Shown: in pieces, positions 1 through 7,265 of the stretch
Layout of the letters: every line of letters starts with the position of its first letter
Position numbering within the stretch: the stretch's first letter is position 1
Assembly (NCBI GenBank): GCA_023410875.1
Contig: JAEYPH010000073.1
Location: 1 to 33,512, forward strand
DNA: 33,512 nt
Direction of reading: 5' to 3'
Source of the DNA: Bacillota bacterium
Lineage (GTDB): Bacteria; Bacillota; Clostridia; Christensenellales; UMGS416
Program-made: the position numbers and the translations under genes
Notes under the pieces: generated by a model
What the model was told of the DNA's origin: nothing
Database searches by the model: none
The model's input: the letters and a program-made list of their open reading frames with translations, nothing else

Positions 1-66
1 TGCCAGTATAGCTTCCGTCTGCGGCTTGTAAAGGGCCTCGCAAGCGGCGGCTGTTGACGGCCTCAG

Positions 67-88
67 GTTCAAGAAATGCTTCTTGAAC
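67..88. repeat. Perfect inverted repeat, 9-base arms
   Basis: Arms GTTCAAGAA and TTCTTGAAC flank the 4-base loop ATGC. No T-run follows on either strand, so it is not a standard intrinsic terminator. It could be an operator for a gene outside the window or a repeat remnant. Confidence 0.5.
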
Positions 89-282
89 TATCGCCGAATT
101 GTGTTACCCATGTCCCCGGTCCAAACACCCCAGAGGGGAGAGGGGCTGGGGAGAGGGTTCTCTGCGGCCCACTGGTATTATCCACGGCCTGCGGCAACGC
201 CGGCTTTATCAATGTGAGAGCAAGCCGAGAGCTGCGCTATGCGAAGCAGAGGGGCCCATCCAACAACGCCTATTGATAGACA

Positions 283-338
283 GGGAGATTCTTCGCGGAG
301 TTTATCCTGAGCGAAGCCGAAGGGCTCAGAATGACAGC
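283..338 (+). repeat. Dispersed GGGAGATTC...AATGACAG repeat, copy 1
   Basis: About 56 bases, nearly identical to 7471-7524. Both carry the central string CCTGAGCGAAGCCGAAGGG. It lies just past the 3' end of the MFS gene. Spurious short peptides such as YPERSRRAQND arise from translating it. Confidence 0.75.
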
Positions 339-362
339 TCAAGGTGTATTCTGGAACTCAAC

Positions 363-1664
363 TCACACCGGCGGCAGTTGGTTGCCCTCCGCTGGCAGCG
401 TTTGCGCAATCGATTCAGATCGCAAGAACACCTTGAAAGAATGATTGAACAGCGAGAACCCCAGCACCACGGCAGCGCAGGCGAATGCCCCCACGATGGT
501 GGGCCGCACGCCAAAGAGCTCCGCCACAAAGCCGCTGACCGCCATGGCCACGGGGCTTAGGCCCTCGAACACCGTGGTCACCACGCCGAACACGCGGCCT
601 CGGTTCTCCGGCTGCACCGTGGTCTGCAGCAGCGTATAGATCAATATCGTCATGATGGCGATGGCCGTGCCCACGATCAGCGCCAAGGGGAACATCATCG
701 CCGGGCTGCGCACCAGCCCTACGGGGATCATGCCGCCAATCAGCGCGCCCACCGCCAGGAAGAACAGCACCGGCCGCTGCCGGGGTTTGAGCTTGATCGT
801 GGAAACCAGCAGCATACCGATGAGCTGGCCCACCATCATCGTGGCCATCACCGCGCCGTACAGCGCCTCGCCATAGCCGTAGACGCGCTCCTCGTCAAAC
901 AGCGGCGCCAGCAGCGTCACGCCCATCATCGCGAAGAAGTTCAGGAACATGCCGATCGTGATCAGCGCCCGGATGCCTTTCTGGCGATAGGTATACTTCA
1001 GGCCGTCCCACATGTCGCGCAGGATGTGGGTGGGCTGGGATTCCCTCTTGACCAGCGGAATCCTCATGAAAAGCTGCGTGATCGCGGCATAGATGAAGCA
1101 AATGCCATACCCCAGCACCAACGGGGGCGCGCCGTGCCACGGCGGCGGCGCTTTGGAGAGCAGCGCATAGAGCACGCCGCCGCACGCATAGCCCACAAAG
1201 CTGCTGGCCGATTGGGAGAACGTGCGCAGCGAATTGGCCCGGGTCAACTGCGAGTGGGGAACGATATCCGGCAGGGCGCTGGTAATCGCAGGGCTGAAAA
1301 AAGCGCTGCACACGCCGGACAGCACCGCCATGGGGTAGAGCACCGCCGCAGGGAACTGCCCCTGGGCCAGCAGCGCCCACGCGCCCACCAGCACAAAGAG
1401 TAACCCCCGGATGGCGTCCGACGCGACGATGATCCACTTGCGGCTGTGACGGTCGGCAAAGGTGCCGGCGAAGGCCCCCAGCGCCACTCTGGGCAGCGCC
1501 AGGCAGGCCAGTATCGTGCCCATCATAACCTTGGAATGGGTCAGCTCCAGCACCCAGAAGCTCAGGATCGCGTTGAATATGCCGTTGCCCAGGTCAGAGA
1601 TGAACTGCCCCTGAAACAATATGATGAAGGTGCGGTTCCATAGCCTTTCGGTCGTCTTCCCCAT
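363..1664 (-). CDS. MFS transporter, probable drug/solute exporter
   Basis: A 433-residue major facilitator superfamily protein with about 12 hydrophobic segments in two halves. The loop after the second segment carries a motif-A-like string (GTFADRHSRKW, near residues 64-74), as in MFS_3/MefA-type exporters. It opens with MGKTTERLWNRTFIILFQG, typical of that subgroup, in which an N-terminal helix follows a short cytoplasmic lead. The start is set by AGGAGGACCG directly upstream of ATG. A promoter (TTGTCA, 17 bases, TAAGAT) lies 27-55 bases upstream, so the gene is probably monocistronic. The substrate cannot be told from sequence. It ends against a dispersed repeat. Confidence 0.88.
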   Translation of the reverse strand: MGKTTERLWNRTFIILFQGQFISDLGNGIFNAILSFWVLELTHSKVMMGTILACLALPRVALGAFAGTFADRHSRKWIIVASDAIRGLLFVLVGAWALLAQGQFPAAVLYPMAVLSGVCSAFFSPAITSALPDIVPHSQLTRANSLRTFSQSASSFVGYACGGVLYALLSKAPPPWHGAPPLVLGYGICFIYAAITQLFMRIPLVKRESQPTHILRDMWDGLKYTYRQKGIRALITIGMFLNFFAMMGVTLLAPLFDEERVYGYGEALYGAVMATMMVGQLIGMLLVSTIKLKPRQRPVLFFLAVGALIGGMIPVGLVRSPAMMFPLALIVGTAIAIMTILIYTLLQTTVQPENRGRVFGVVTTVFEGLSPVAMAVSGFVAELFGVRPTIVGAFACAAVVLGFSLFNHSFKVFLRSESIAQTLPAEGNQLPPV

Positions 1665-1690
1665 CGGTCCTCCTGTATCTCACCTTTCTC

Positions 1691-1719
1691 ATCTTACTAT
1701 AAAAAGAAGCCGGTGACAA
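1691..1719 (-). promoter_or_regulatory. Sigma-A-type promoter of the MFS gene
   Basis: On the minus strand, TTGTCA at 1719-1714, a 17-base spacer, and TAAGAT at 1696-1691, followed by the SD AGGAGG and the MFS start. Spacing is ideal and each box differs from consensus by one or two bases. Confidence 0.65.
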
Positions 1720-1790
1720 ACGCCGACGGCGATTACGAATCGTTTCGACTGCATAGGAACGGAAGTTTTAAGAGGGATTTAAGAAAATGT

Positions 1791-2267
1791 TCAAACCAAA
1801 TTGTCCAACGTGTTCTGGCACCACATGATATAGGCGTCCTCGCCGGTGTCCGAATAATACCTGGGCCGGCGGCCCTTTACGTCAAAGCCCATGCTCGTAT
1901 AGAGGGCGATGGCCACATCGTTGCTGACGCGCACCTCCAGCGTCATCTGCACGATCTCGGCGGCGCGGTATGCCGCGCGCATGAGCGCCTTCATCAGCAG
2001 ACGGCCGTAGCCCCTGCCGCGGAAGCCCGGGTGCACGGCCACGTTGTTGACGTGGGCTTCGTCGATGATGATCCACATGCCGGCGTAACCGGCCACGACG
2101 CCGTCCTCCTCCAGCACGACATAGCGGGCGCAGCGGTTGGCCATCTCGCTTACGAAGCTTTCCCGTGTCCAGGGTTCGTGGAAAGACGCGCGTTCGATTT
2201 CACACACGCGGTCGATGTCGCCCTCGCGCATGGGCCGCAGCGTCACTTCCTTGCCGTTGCGCATCAT
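1791..2267 (-). CDS. rimI: Ribosomal protein S18-alanine N-acetyltransferase RimI
   Basis: A 158-residue GNAT acetyltransferase. RimI acetylates the N-terminal alanine of ribosomal protein S18 using acetyl-CoA. The acetyl-CoA-binding signature is visible as PGFRGRGYGRLLM (R/Q-x-x-G-x-G/A), preceded by INNVAV-like VNNVAVHP. The C-terminal part has NDVAIALYTSMGFDVKGRRPRYY, a typical RimI ending in which the Tyr acts as general acid. The start ATG overlaps the tsaB stop by four bases (ATGA), implying translational coupling. It is the last gene of a tsaE-tsaB-rimI cluster, a common order in Bacillota. No clear terminator follows it. Confidence 0.93.
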   Translation of the reverse strand: MMRNGKEVTLRPMREGDIDRVCEIERASFHEPWTRESFVSEMANRCARYVVLEEDGVVAGYAGMWIIIDEAHVNNVAVHPGFRGRGYGRLLMKALMRAAYRAAEIVQMTLEVRVSNDVAIALYTSMGFDVKGRRPRYYSDTGEDAYIMWCQNTLDNLV

Positions 2268-2977
2268 AGGGCAGCTTCCCTGGCCTGCTCGGCCTGGGGC
2301 TTACGCAGATACACCGGCTGCAGCGCCGCCGCATCCACCGCGCCGCCGGCCAGCCACATCCGGTAGGCCAGCGCCGCCACAGCGCCGGCGCGCTGCAGGC
2401 GCAGGTGCTCCAGGGGCAGCAGCGCGCGCTGGCCCAGCGCCTGGTCGATCAGAGCCCGGTTGGGAGCCACGCCGTCGCCGCACAGGCACACCCTCGGCGC
2501 TTGAACCATCTGGGGCAACGCCAGGAAATCCGCCAGCGCCATGGCCGCGGGCGGCAGCACTTCCCGCGGCAGCAGCACGCCGCCATCGGGCTGCGGGCGA
2601 TAGGCCGCGCAATACACCTGGCCCCGCCGGGCGTCCAGCAGCGGCGCCACCAGCAGGTCCGGCCCCGCGCAGCCGGCGGCCAGCACCTCCAGCGTGCCCA
2701 CCGGAACCACCGGCACGCCCAGCGCCATGGCCATGCCTTTGGCCGTGGCCACGCCGATGCGCACGCCGGTGAAGGACCCCGGCCCGGCCACCACGGCCAG
2801 CGCGCTAAGCTCGCCCGGCTGCCAGCCCGCCCAAGCCATGCAGCGGTCCACCAAGTCCATAAGCCGCTGGGAATGGGTGAGCCCGCCGGCCAGGTTGGCC
2901 TCGCACACCAGCGCGCCATCCTGCAGCAGCGCCGCGCCGGCCACCGCCGTGGATGTATCGATCGCCAGAAGCCTCAT
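2264..2977 (-). CDS. tsaB: tRNA t6A biosynthesis protein TsaB
   Basis: A 237-residue ASKHA-fold protein. TsaB is the non-catalytic partner of TsaD in forming N6-threonylcarbamoyladenosine at position 37 of ANN-decoding tRNAs. The N-terminus LLAIDTSTAVAGAALL is the family hallmark, followed by THSQRLMDLVDRCM and the highly conserved block VVAGPGSFTGVRIGVATAKG (residues about 63-82). Length is normal. It overlaps tsaE upstream and rimI downstream by four bases each. tsaD itself is not in the window. Confidence 0.96.
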   Translation of the reverse strand: MRLLAIDTSTAVAGAALLQDGALVCEANLAGGLTHSQRLMDLVDRCMAWAGWQPGELSALAVVAGPGSFTGVRIGVATAKGMAMALGVPVVPVGTLEVLAAGCAGPDLLVAPLLDARRGQVYCAAYRPQPDGGVLLPREVLPPAAMALADFLALPQMVQAPRVCLCGDGVAPNRALIDQALGQRALLPLEHLRLQRAGAVAALAYRMWLAGGAVDAAALQPVYLRKPQAEQAREAAL

Positions 2978-3423
2978 GGCTGCAGCTCCTTTACAATGCT
3001 CTCATAGGCCTCGCCGTGGGCCGCAATGAGGATGCGGCGGTCGTCGTCGCCCACGGTCTCCAGCGTGACATCCAGCCGCTGGGGCGGCAGCGCGTCGCCG
3101 GCGTTCTGCGGCCACTCCACCGCGCACACATGCGTCCCGCCAAACCAATCGTCCAGCGCCAGCTCGTCCACGCCGTCGGGGGTCAGCCTATAAAGATCGA
3201 AATGGGCCAGTGGCACCGACCCCGCGTGCTCGCGCATCAGCGTGAAGGTCGGGCTGCTCACGCGGCCGCGCACGCCCAGCCCCCGGGCCAGGCCGCGCAC
3301 AAAGGCCGTCTTGCCTGCGCCCAGGCCACCCCACAGCGCCACAACCGCGCCCGGGCGCAAAAGCGCGCCCAAGCCAGCGGCGAAATCCTCGGTTTGCGCC
3401 ACGCTGTGGCTCAGATACTCCAT
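2974..3423 (-). CDS. tsaE: tRNA t6A biosynthesis ATPase TsaE
   Basis: A 149-residue P-loop ATPase that binds the TsaB-TsaD complex and drives its t6A catalytic cycle. The Walker A motif is GGLGAGKTAFVRGLA (residues about 33-47). SPTFTLMREH follows, matching the family SPTF-like switch region. LAHFDLYRL supplies the Walker-B-like Asp and the conserved HxDxYR motif. The start is supported by AAAGAAGG seven bases before ATG. It lies 27 bases after the ribU-like gene with no terminator visible, so it may share the flavin-controlled transcript. Confidence 0.95.
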   Translation of the reverse strand: MEYLSHSVAQTEDFAAGLGALLRPGAVVALWGGLGAGKTAFVRGLARGLGVRGRVSSPTFTLMREHAGSVPLAHFDLYRLTPDGVDELALDDWFGGTHVCAVEWPQNAGDALPPQRLDVTLETVGDDDRRILIAAHGEAYESIVKELQP

Positions 3424-3450
3424 AAAACCTTCTTTGGTAAACCTTACAAG

Positions 3451-4062
3451 TCAGCGGTACTTGTGTAGCACCGGCGACAGGGGCTTGTACAGCAAGTAGG
3501 TCACGATGCACACGACCAGGCTCTTGACCAGGTTGAAGGGCACCACGGCGTACAGGATGTACGTCCACACGCTGTTGATGTTGGGGTTGGCCAGCGCCGC
3601 CAGATCCAGAATCTGCTGCAGGGGCATGAACCGGCTGTACAGAGGGATCAGTACGAAGTAATTCATCAGCGGGCCGGCCAGCAGCGTCATGACGGCGGTG
3701 CCCAGCGCCATGCCCAACAGTGCGCCCTTGAACGATTTATTATACCGGTACACCAGCACCGCAGGCAAGATGAAACAGGCGCTTACGATGAAATCGGCGA
3801 TCTCGCCGACGCCGCCGGTGGAGCTGAAGGGCAGATAGACGATGTTCTTGATGAGCAGCACGGCCAGGCCCACCCATGGGCCCATGGCAAACCCACCCAG
3901 CAGGGCCGGAATGTTGCTGAAGTCGATTTTCAGAAAGCTCGGGAAGATCGGAATGGGCGCCTCGATGAAGCGCAGCAGGCTGGAAACCGCTGCCAGCAGG
4001 CCGCCGATGGCGACGACAATGGCGATGTTCCTTTTCTTGGGCGCGCTGTTGGGACTGGACAT
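3451..4062 (-). CDS. ribU: ECF transporter S component, riboflavin transporter RibU-like
   Basis: A 203-residue integral membrane protein with five to six hydrophobic segments, typical of ECF S components. These bind a vitamin and dock on a shared energy-coupling module encoded elsewhere. Riboflavin is inferred as substrate because an FMN riboswitch and terminator lie directly upstream. The start is the ATG at 4062 (MSSPNSAPKKRNIAIVVAIGG), preceded by GAGGAGG. The open frame extends 45 codons upstream, but that part runs through the terminator and riboswitch and is rejected. tsaE follows after 27 bases. Conserved flavin-contact residues were not checked by alignment. Confidence 0.88.
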   Translation of the reverse strand: MSSPNSAPKKRNIAIVVAIGGLLAAVSSLLRFIEAPIPIFPSFLKIDFSNIPALLGGFAMGPWVGLAVLLIKNIVYLPFSSTGGVGEIADFIVSACFILPAVLVYRYNKSFKGALLGMALGTAVMTLLAGPLMNYFVLIPLYSRFMPLQQILDLAALANPNINSVWTYILYAVVPFNLVKSLVVCIVTYLLYKPLSPVLHKYR

Positions 4063-4080
4063 GGGATGCCTCCTCGAAAG

Positions 4081-4111
4081 AAAAATGCCCCGGAAACGGA
4101 TCCCGGGGCAT
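4081..4111 (-). terminator. Rho-independent terminator of the FMN riboswitch
   Basis: Minus-strand arms ATGCCCCGG and CCGGGGCAT form a perfect 9-base stem with a 9-base loop, followed by TTTTTCTTTC. It lies between the FMN aptamer and the ribU SD sequence, the standard arrangement for transcriptional attenuation by FMN. Confidence 0.93.
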
Positions 4112-4138
4112 AACAATGCGGTTTTCAGGCGCAAAGCG

Positions 4139-4295
4139 TATCTTTTACCATCCAGACTGAGGTGACACCGCGAAGGATTGTGCGGTGTTACCAACACTGT
4201 CGGCCCCGGAATCTCACCGGGTCAGTCCTGCATGCGTAAATGCAGAAGTCGCGGGCTTTACCGCCGGTAGGGAAATTCTCCCTGCCCCAAAGATA
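4139..4295 (-). promoter_or_regulatory. FMN riboswitch (RFN element)
   Basis: Minus-strand reading shows the conserved RFN blocks in order: ATCTTTGGGGCAGGG, TTCCCTACCGGCGGT, AGCCCGCGA, GACCCGGTG with ATTCCGGGGCCGACAG, and finally AGTCTGGATGG with AAAGATA. The 5' TATCTTT and 3' AAAGATA pair as stem P1. A variable P3 region (CATTTACGCATGC) and P6 arms (GGTAACACCGC / GCGGTGTCACC) are present. FMN binding should favour the terminator at 4081-4111 and switch off ribU. Confidence 0.97.
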
Positions 4296-4316
4296 CCATA
4301 TATTCGGTTGAGTCGT

Positions 4317-4345
4317 AGTATAGCGCGCCGGCGGCAGTTTGTAAA
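4317..4345 (-). promoter_or_regulatory. Promoter of the FMN riboswitch-ribU transcript
   Basis: On the minus strand, TTTACA at 4345-4340, a 17-base spacer, and TATACT at 4322-4317. Transcription would begin a few bases upstream of the first conserved RFN block. Confidence 0.75.
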
Positions 4346-4382
4346 GCGGCATTCCACACAAATAAATGAAGGTAAATATTCT

Positions 4383-5255
4383 CTAAAGATCAATCCCTAA
4401 AACATTCTTCACGACGATACCAATGCCAAAGGAAATCACCGCAACGCCCAGGCTGATGGCCGCCATCGTGAAAAAGCTGCGCCGGAAGGGCCGGCCGCGG
4501 GCCACCGAAACATAGAAATTGAACCCGGCAATGATGGACAGCGCGATGAGCAGCGTAACGCCCAGCGCCCACAGATACGCCCCCGCCGGGAAGAGCAGAT
4601 ATGGCACGATCATCAGCGCCACGGTGATCAGATACGCGACGCCGGTGTAGGCCGAGGACTTCAGCGCATTCTTCTGCCCAGCCTCGCGGGAGCTCAGGTA
4701 TCCCGACGCCGCCATGGAGAGCGTGGCGCTGACGCCGGTGATAAGGCCCGCCATGGCGATAAGCCCGGTGTTCTGCATGGCCAGCGTGTACCCGGCCAGC
4801 GCGCCGGTCAGCTCCACCAGCGCGTCGTTCATGCCCAGCACAATGTCGCCGACATAGTGCAGCCGCTCCTCATCCAGTATGGCCACCAGCTGCTGCTCGT
4901 GCACCTCTTCCTCATCGAGCATGGCTTTGAGCTCGGGGATGCGGTCCAGAGCTCTGCGATAGGCAGCCACTGTGCGGTTTTCGCCGCGCTCCAGCAGCTG
5001 TATCGTGAACGTGTAGCCCAACACCCGGGCGCACAGCGCCATCAGCAGCCCATACAGCGCCCGGGGCTTGAGCCGCCGGCCGGTGTAGCGCTCAAAGATC
5101 GCCGCGTGGCGGAATTCATCGCGGGCGATGGCGTTCAGCGTATCGCGCTCAGAATCCTTGTGCGCCTGCCGGGCGATGCGCCGGTACAGCGTTCCACCGT
5201 CCATCTCCGCCTGCTGCAGCGGCAGGAAATCCGCGTATTGTTTCTTCGTATCCAT
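4383..5255 (-). CDS. Ferritin-like/VIT1 fusion iron (or Mn) exporter, MbfA-type
   Basis: A 290-residue fusion. Residues 1 to about 140 form a ferritin/rubrerythrin-like domain with carboxylate and histidine ligands in YADFLPLQQAEMDGG, RDEFRHA and DEEEVHEQQL. The rest is a VIT1/CCC1 membrane domain starting at GMNDALVELTGALAGYT, with SMAASGYLSSREAGQK after the second helix and about five transmembrane helices. The same architecture occurs in rhizobial MbfA, a membrane ferritin that exports iron. Metal choice here is inferred. The start MDTKKQYADF is chosen because the frame upstream lies inside the neighbouring 4Fe-4S gene; an alternative ATG lies four codons earlier. It is the last gene of a four-gene operon. 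Confidence 0.9.
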   Translation of the reverse strand: MDTKKQYADFLPLQQAEMDGGTLYRRIARQAHKDSERDTLNAIARDEFRHAAIFERYTGRRLKPRALYGLLMALCARVLGYTFTIQLLERGENRTVAAYRRALDRIPELKAMLDEEEVHEQQLVAILDEERLHYVGDIVLGMNDALVELTGALAGYTLAMQNTGLIAMAGLITGVSATLSMAASGYLSSREAGQKNALKSSAYTGVAYLITVALMIVPYLLFPAGAYLWALGVTLLIALSIIAGFNFYVSVARGRPFRRSFFTMAAISLGVAVISFGIGIVVKNVLGIDL

Positions 5256-5290
5256 GTTTCCCGGCATCCTTTCCGATTGCTGTTCCTCGG

Positions 5291-5821
5291 CTATCGCGCC
5301 ACCATGCGGACACATTCCGCCGGGCACACATCCACACACAGGCCGCAGCCATAACATTTGTCCCGATCGATGTGCAATGTGCCGTCCACCACCGCCCGGG
5401 CGTGGAAATAGCACACATCCTCGCAGGCGCCGCACTGCAGGCAATCCTCCATGGCCGTCCGCTCGATGCTGGCGCCCTTGTCGCACGCCTCAATGCGGTT
5501 GGCAAAGTAGGTGCAGCAATCTTCGCAGCAAAAGCAGATACCCGCCACGCCGCTGCCGTCGTCGGTGCGGAAAGGCCGGGGCACCAGGTGCTTGGTTCTG
5601 GCCTCCTCCAGAATGTCCGCCGCCTCCTGGGCGCTGATGGGGCGAGTCCTGGGCGGCTCCGGATGGAAATGCACACACACGTCCATGCGGGAATGCAGAC
5701 AGTCGCCCTTTGCCTCCCGGCAGCGGCAATCGGCCACATGCAATGTTTCCTGGCTATCCAGCAGCTCTCTAGCCTGCTCCCGGGTGCTCACAAAATGAAA
5801 GTTGAAATCCCTCCCAGCCAT
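5291..5821 (-). CDS. Cysteine-rich 4Fe-4S dicluster ferredoxin-like protein
   Basis: A 176-residue soluble protein. The C-terminal third carries two ferredoxin motifs: CLQCGACEDVC near residue 125 and CYGCGLCVDVCPAEC near residue 155. These should bind two [4Fe-4S] clusters. The N-terminal part is also Cys-rich (DCRCREAKGDC, then CFCCEDCC) and may hold another metal site. This resembles uncharacterised anaerobe proteins with a Cys-rich head before a ferredoxin domain. The ATG at 5821 is preferred because GGAGGAGG is seven bases before it; an in-frame GTG lies two codons upstream. It sits between the dehydrogenase and the ferritin-VIT1 gene, which suggests electron transfer to iron handling (inference). 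Confidence 0.85.
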   Translation of the reverse strand: MAGRDFNFHFVSTREQARELLDSQETLHVADCRCREAKGDCLHSRMDVCVHFHPEPPRTRPISAQEAADILEEARTKHLVPRPFRTDDGSGVAGICFCCEDCCTYFANRIEACDKGASIERTAMEDCLQCGACEDVCYFHARAVVDGTLHIDRDKCYGCGLCVDVCPAECVRMVAR

Positions 5822-5839
5822 CGTCACTCCTCCTCCGCT

Positions 5840-6559
5840 TCACCAGGGCCACAGCTTGCCTTCGTAATCCCGCAGCGCCAGGGCGTCTTCATCCGCAGAG
5901 CCGTTCTCGCCCAAGAAATATTCCAGCGCCGGCACGGCGGCGGCGTCGGGCTCCAGATCGCCCAGCAGGTTCTTTTCGCCCGACATATAGCTGCGCACCC
6001 AGCCGGGGTGATACAGCCGGAACGTGTAACCCTCCGAACGCAAGCTGTTGTACAGTATGCTGACCCCCATGTTCAACGCGCTCTTGCTCATACAGTACCC
6101 GTACCACGACGTGCGGTGGCTGCGGGCGATGCTGCCGGCCTCGCTGGACACGAAGCACAACCGTTTGGCTGTTCCCTTGTCCATCAGCGGCAGCAGCGCC
6201 TCCACCATGCGCAACGCACCCAGCGCGTTCACGTTGTAGATGCGCAGCATGTCCTCATAGCTCTGCCGCTCGCGGATGGGCGCGTGCATCGTGGGCGCGG
6301 TGATGCCGGCGTTGTTGATGAGCACGTCCAGCCCGTCGCACACCCCGGCTACCCGCGCCGCAGCAGCGGCCACGCTGGCGTCGCTGCCCACATCCAGCGG
6401 CACGATGTCCAGTTGATCGCCATACTGCGCTTTGAGCTCGTCCAGCTCCGGCCATTCGGTCATATACTGGCCGGCGAACACCCGGTGCCCGCCGGCCAGC
6501 AGGCCGCGAACCATGGCCGCGCCCAGCCCCCGGTCCGCACCGGTCACGAGTACGTTCAT
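5840..6559 (-). CDS. Short-chain dehydrogenase/reductase (SDR)
   Basis: A 239-residue classical SDR. The N-terminal cofactor site TGADRGLGAAMVRGLL fits TGxxxGxG. LINNAGI is the NNAG motif, FVSSEAGSI holds the catalytic Ser, and YGYCMSKSALN supplies the YxxxK pair. HPGWVRSYMSG is the typical PGxV block. The substrate is not determinable. The SD GGGAGG lies nine bases before ATG, within the end of the ThuA-like gene, from which it is separated by four bases. The ferredoxin-like gene follows after 18 bases, so co-transcription is very likely. Confidence 0.93.
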   Translation of the reverse strand: MNVLVTGADRGLGAAMVRGLLAGGHRVFAGQYMTEWPELDELKAQYGDQLDIVPLDVGSDASVAAAAARVAGVCDGLDVLINNAGITAPTMHAPIRERQSYEDMLRIYNVNALGALRMVEALLPLMDKGTAKRLCFVSSEAGSIARSHRTSWYGYCMSKSALNMGVSILYNSLRSEGYTFRLYHPGWVRSYMSGEKNLLGDLEPDAAAVPALEYFLGENGSADEDALALRDYEGKLWPW

Positions 6560-6563
6560 CGGC

Positions 6564-7196
6564 TCAAACCTCCCCGGCGCACCAGCGCAGCGCGTTGACG
6601 AGCAGGCGCTGGAAGTTGACGTTCAGCCACACCGGAACGTTGTGCCCCGGCGTCAGCATGGCCACGCGGCCCTGCCCCTGGGTACGGGCCCAGCCGGCGG
6701 GCACCGCGCCGTGGCGGCTGCGGGAGGTCAGGAACATATCCACCGGCTCCTCCGCCATGTTCATAAAGTAATGCTCATCCATGGCCGCGAAGCCCTTAAC
6801 GCCTTCGGTCAATGGGTGGCTGGCCATGGGCTCAAAGGCGACCTCCAGCTGCGCGGGATGCCACGCGAACAGACCGCCGAAAAGGCTCCGCAGCTCCTCG
6901 CGATCATTCATGCCGGCGGCACCGCTGTGCACGACCAACAGGCCGCCGCCGGCGACCACATAGCCCTGCAGTGCCGCGGCCACTTCGGCATCCAACCAGC
7001 CGGGTTGACCCTCGGTCACGGGCCCATCACTCTTGGCGCTGAGCACCACCGGGTAACGGCTCAACAGTGCCGCGTTCACACGGCTGCCATCCTCTATGAT
7101 GTCAAAGCTCCATCCCTGGGCCCGCAGCGGCTCCAGGCCTTCCGTGGGCACTACCGCTGGGTGATACCGGTCGCCCGCCAGCACCAAAACGTTCAT
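6564..7196 (-). CDS. ThuA-like domain protein
   Basis: A 210-residue protein with a class I glutamine-amidotransferase-like fold of the ThuA family (trehalose utilisation and related sugar proteins of unclear reaction). MNVLVLAGDRYHP opens the first strand. GGGLLVVHSGAAG (residues about 89-101) is the central block, with VHSG where some relatives have VHGA. HPLTEGVKGFAAMDEHYF matches the family HPIxxGxxxFxxxDE motif. The start is set by CAGGAGG seven bases upstream. It is the first gene of the operon and stands 42 bases from a near-consensus promoter. A role in sugar metabolism is inferred from family only. Confidence 0.85.
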   Translation of the reverse strand: MNVLVLAGDRYHPAVVPTEGLEPLRAQGWSFDIIEDGSRVNAALLSRYPVVLSAKSDGPVTEGQPGWLDAEVAAALQGYVVAGGGLLVVHSGAAGMNDREELRSLFGGLFAWHPAQLEVAFEPMASHPLTEGVKGFAAMDEHYFMNMAEEPVDMFLTSRSRHGAVPAGWARTQGQGRVAMLTPGHNVPVWLNVNFQRLLVNALRWCAGEV

Positions 7197-7237
7197 GAGA
7201 CGCCTCCTGTGACAATATATGGTTTAGTATAGGTTTC

Positions 7238-7265
7238 ATATTAGCATGTGGAGTGGGGATGTCAA
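7238..7265 (-). promoter_or_regulatory. Strong extended -10 promoter of the ThuA-SDR-FeS-VIT1 operon
   Basis: On the minus strand, a perfect TTGACA at 7265-7260, a 16-base spacer ending in TGC (extended -10), and TAATAT at 7243-7238. It is the best consensus match noted in the window. Confidence 0.85.

Larger units (their letters stand above)
1..362. other. Gene-free left edge with palindromes and dispersed repeats
   Basis: No convincing gene is visible here. The open frames lack ribosome binding sites and read through repeats. The stretch holds a perfect 9-base-arm palindrome at 67-88 (arms GTTCAAGAA and TTCTTGAAC, 4-base loop). It also holds a G-rich repeat around 130-161 (CCCCAGAGGGGAGAGGGG core) that resembles an inverted copy near 33345-33382, and a GGGAGATTC...AATGACAG repeat at 283-338. 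The repeats sit downstream of the minus-strand MFS gene. Confidence 0.6.

Noticed and set aside
99..560. 153-codon plus-strand frame at the left edge
   Set aside because: No SD, overlaps the MFS gene, and translates dispersed repeats (YPERSRRAQND-type peptide).
4063..4197. 45-codon N-terminal extension of the ribU-like frame
   Set aside because: It reads through the riboswitch terminator and aptamer; the GAGGAGG site fits the internal ATG at 4062.
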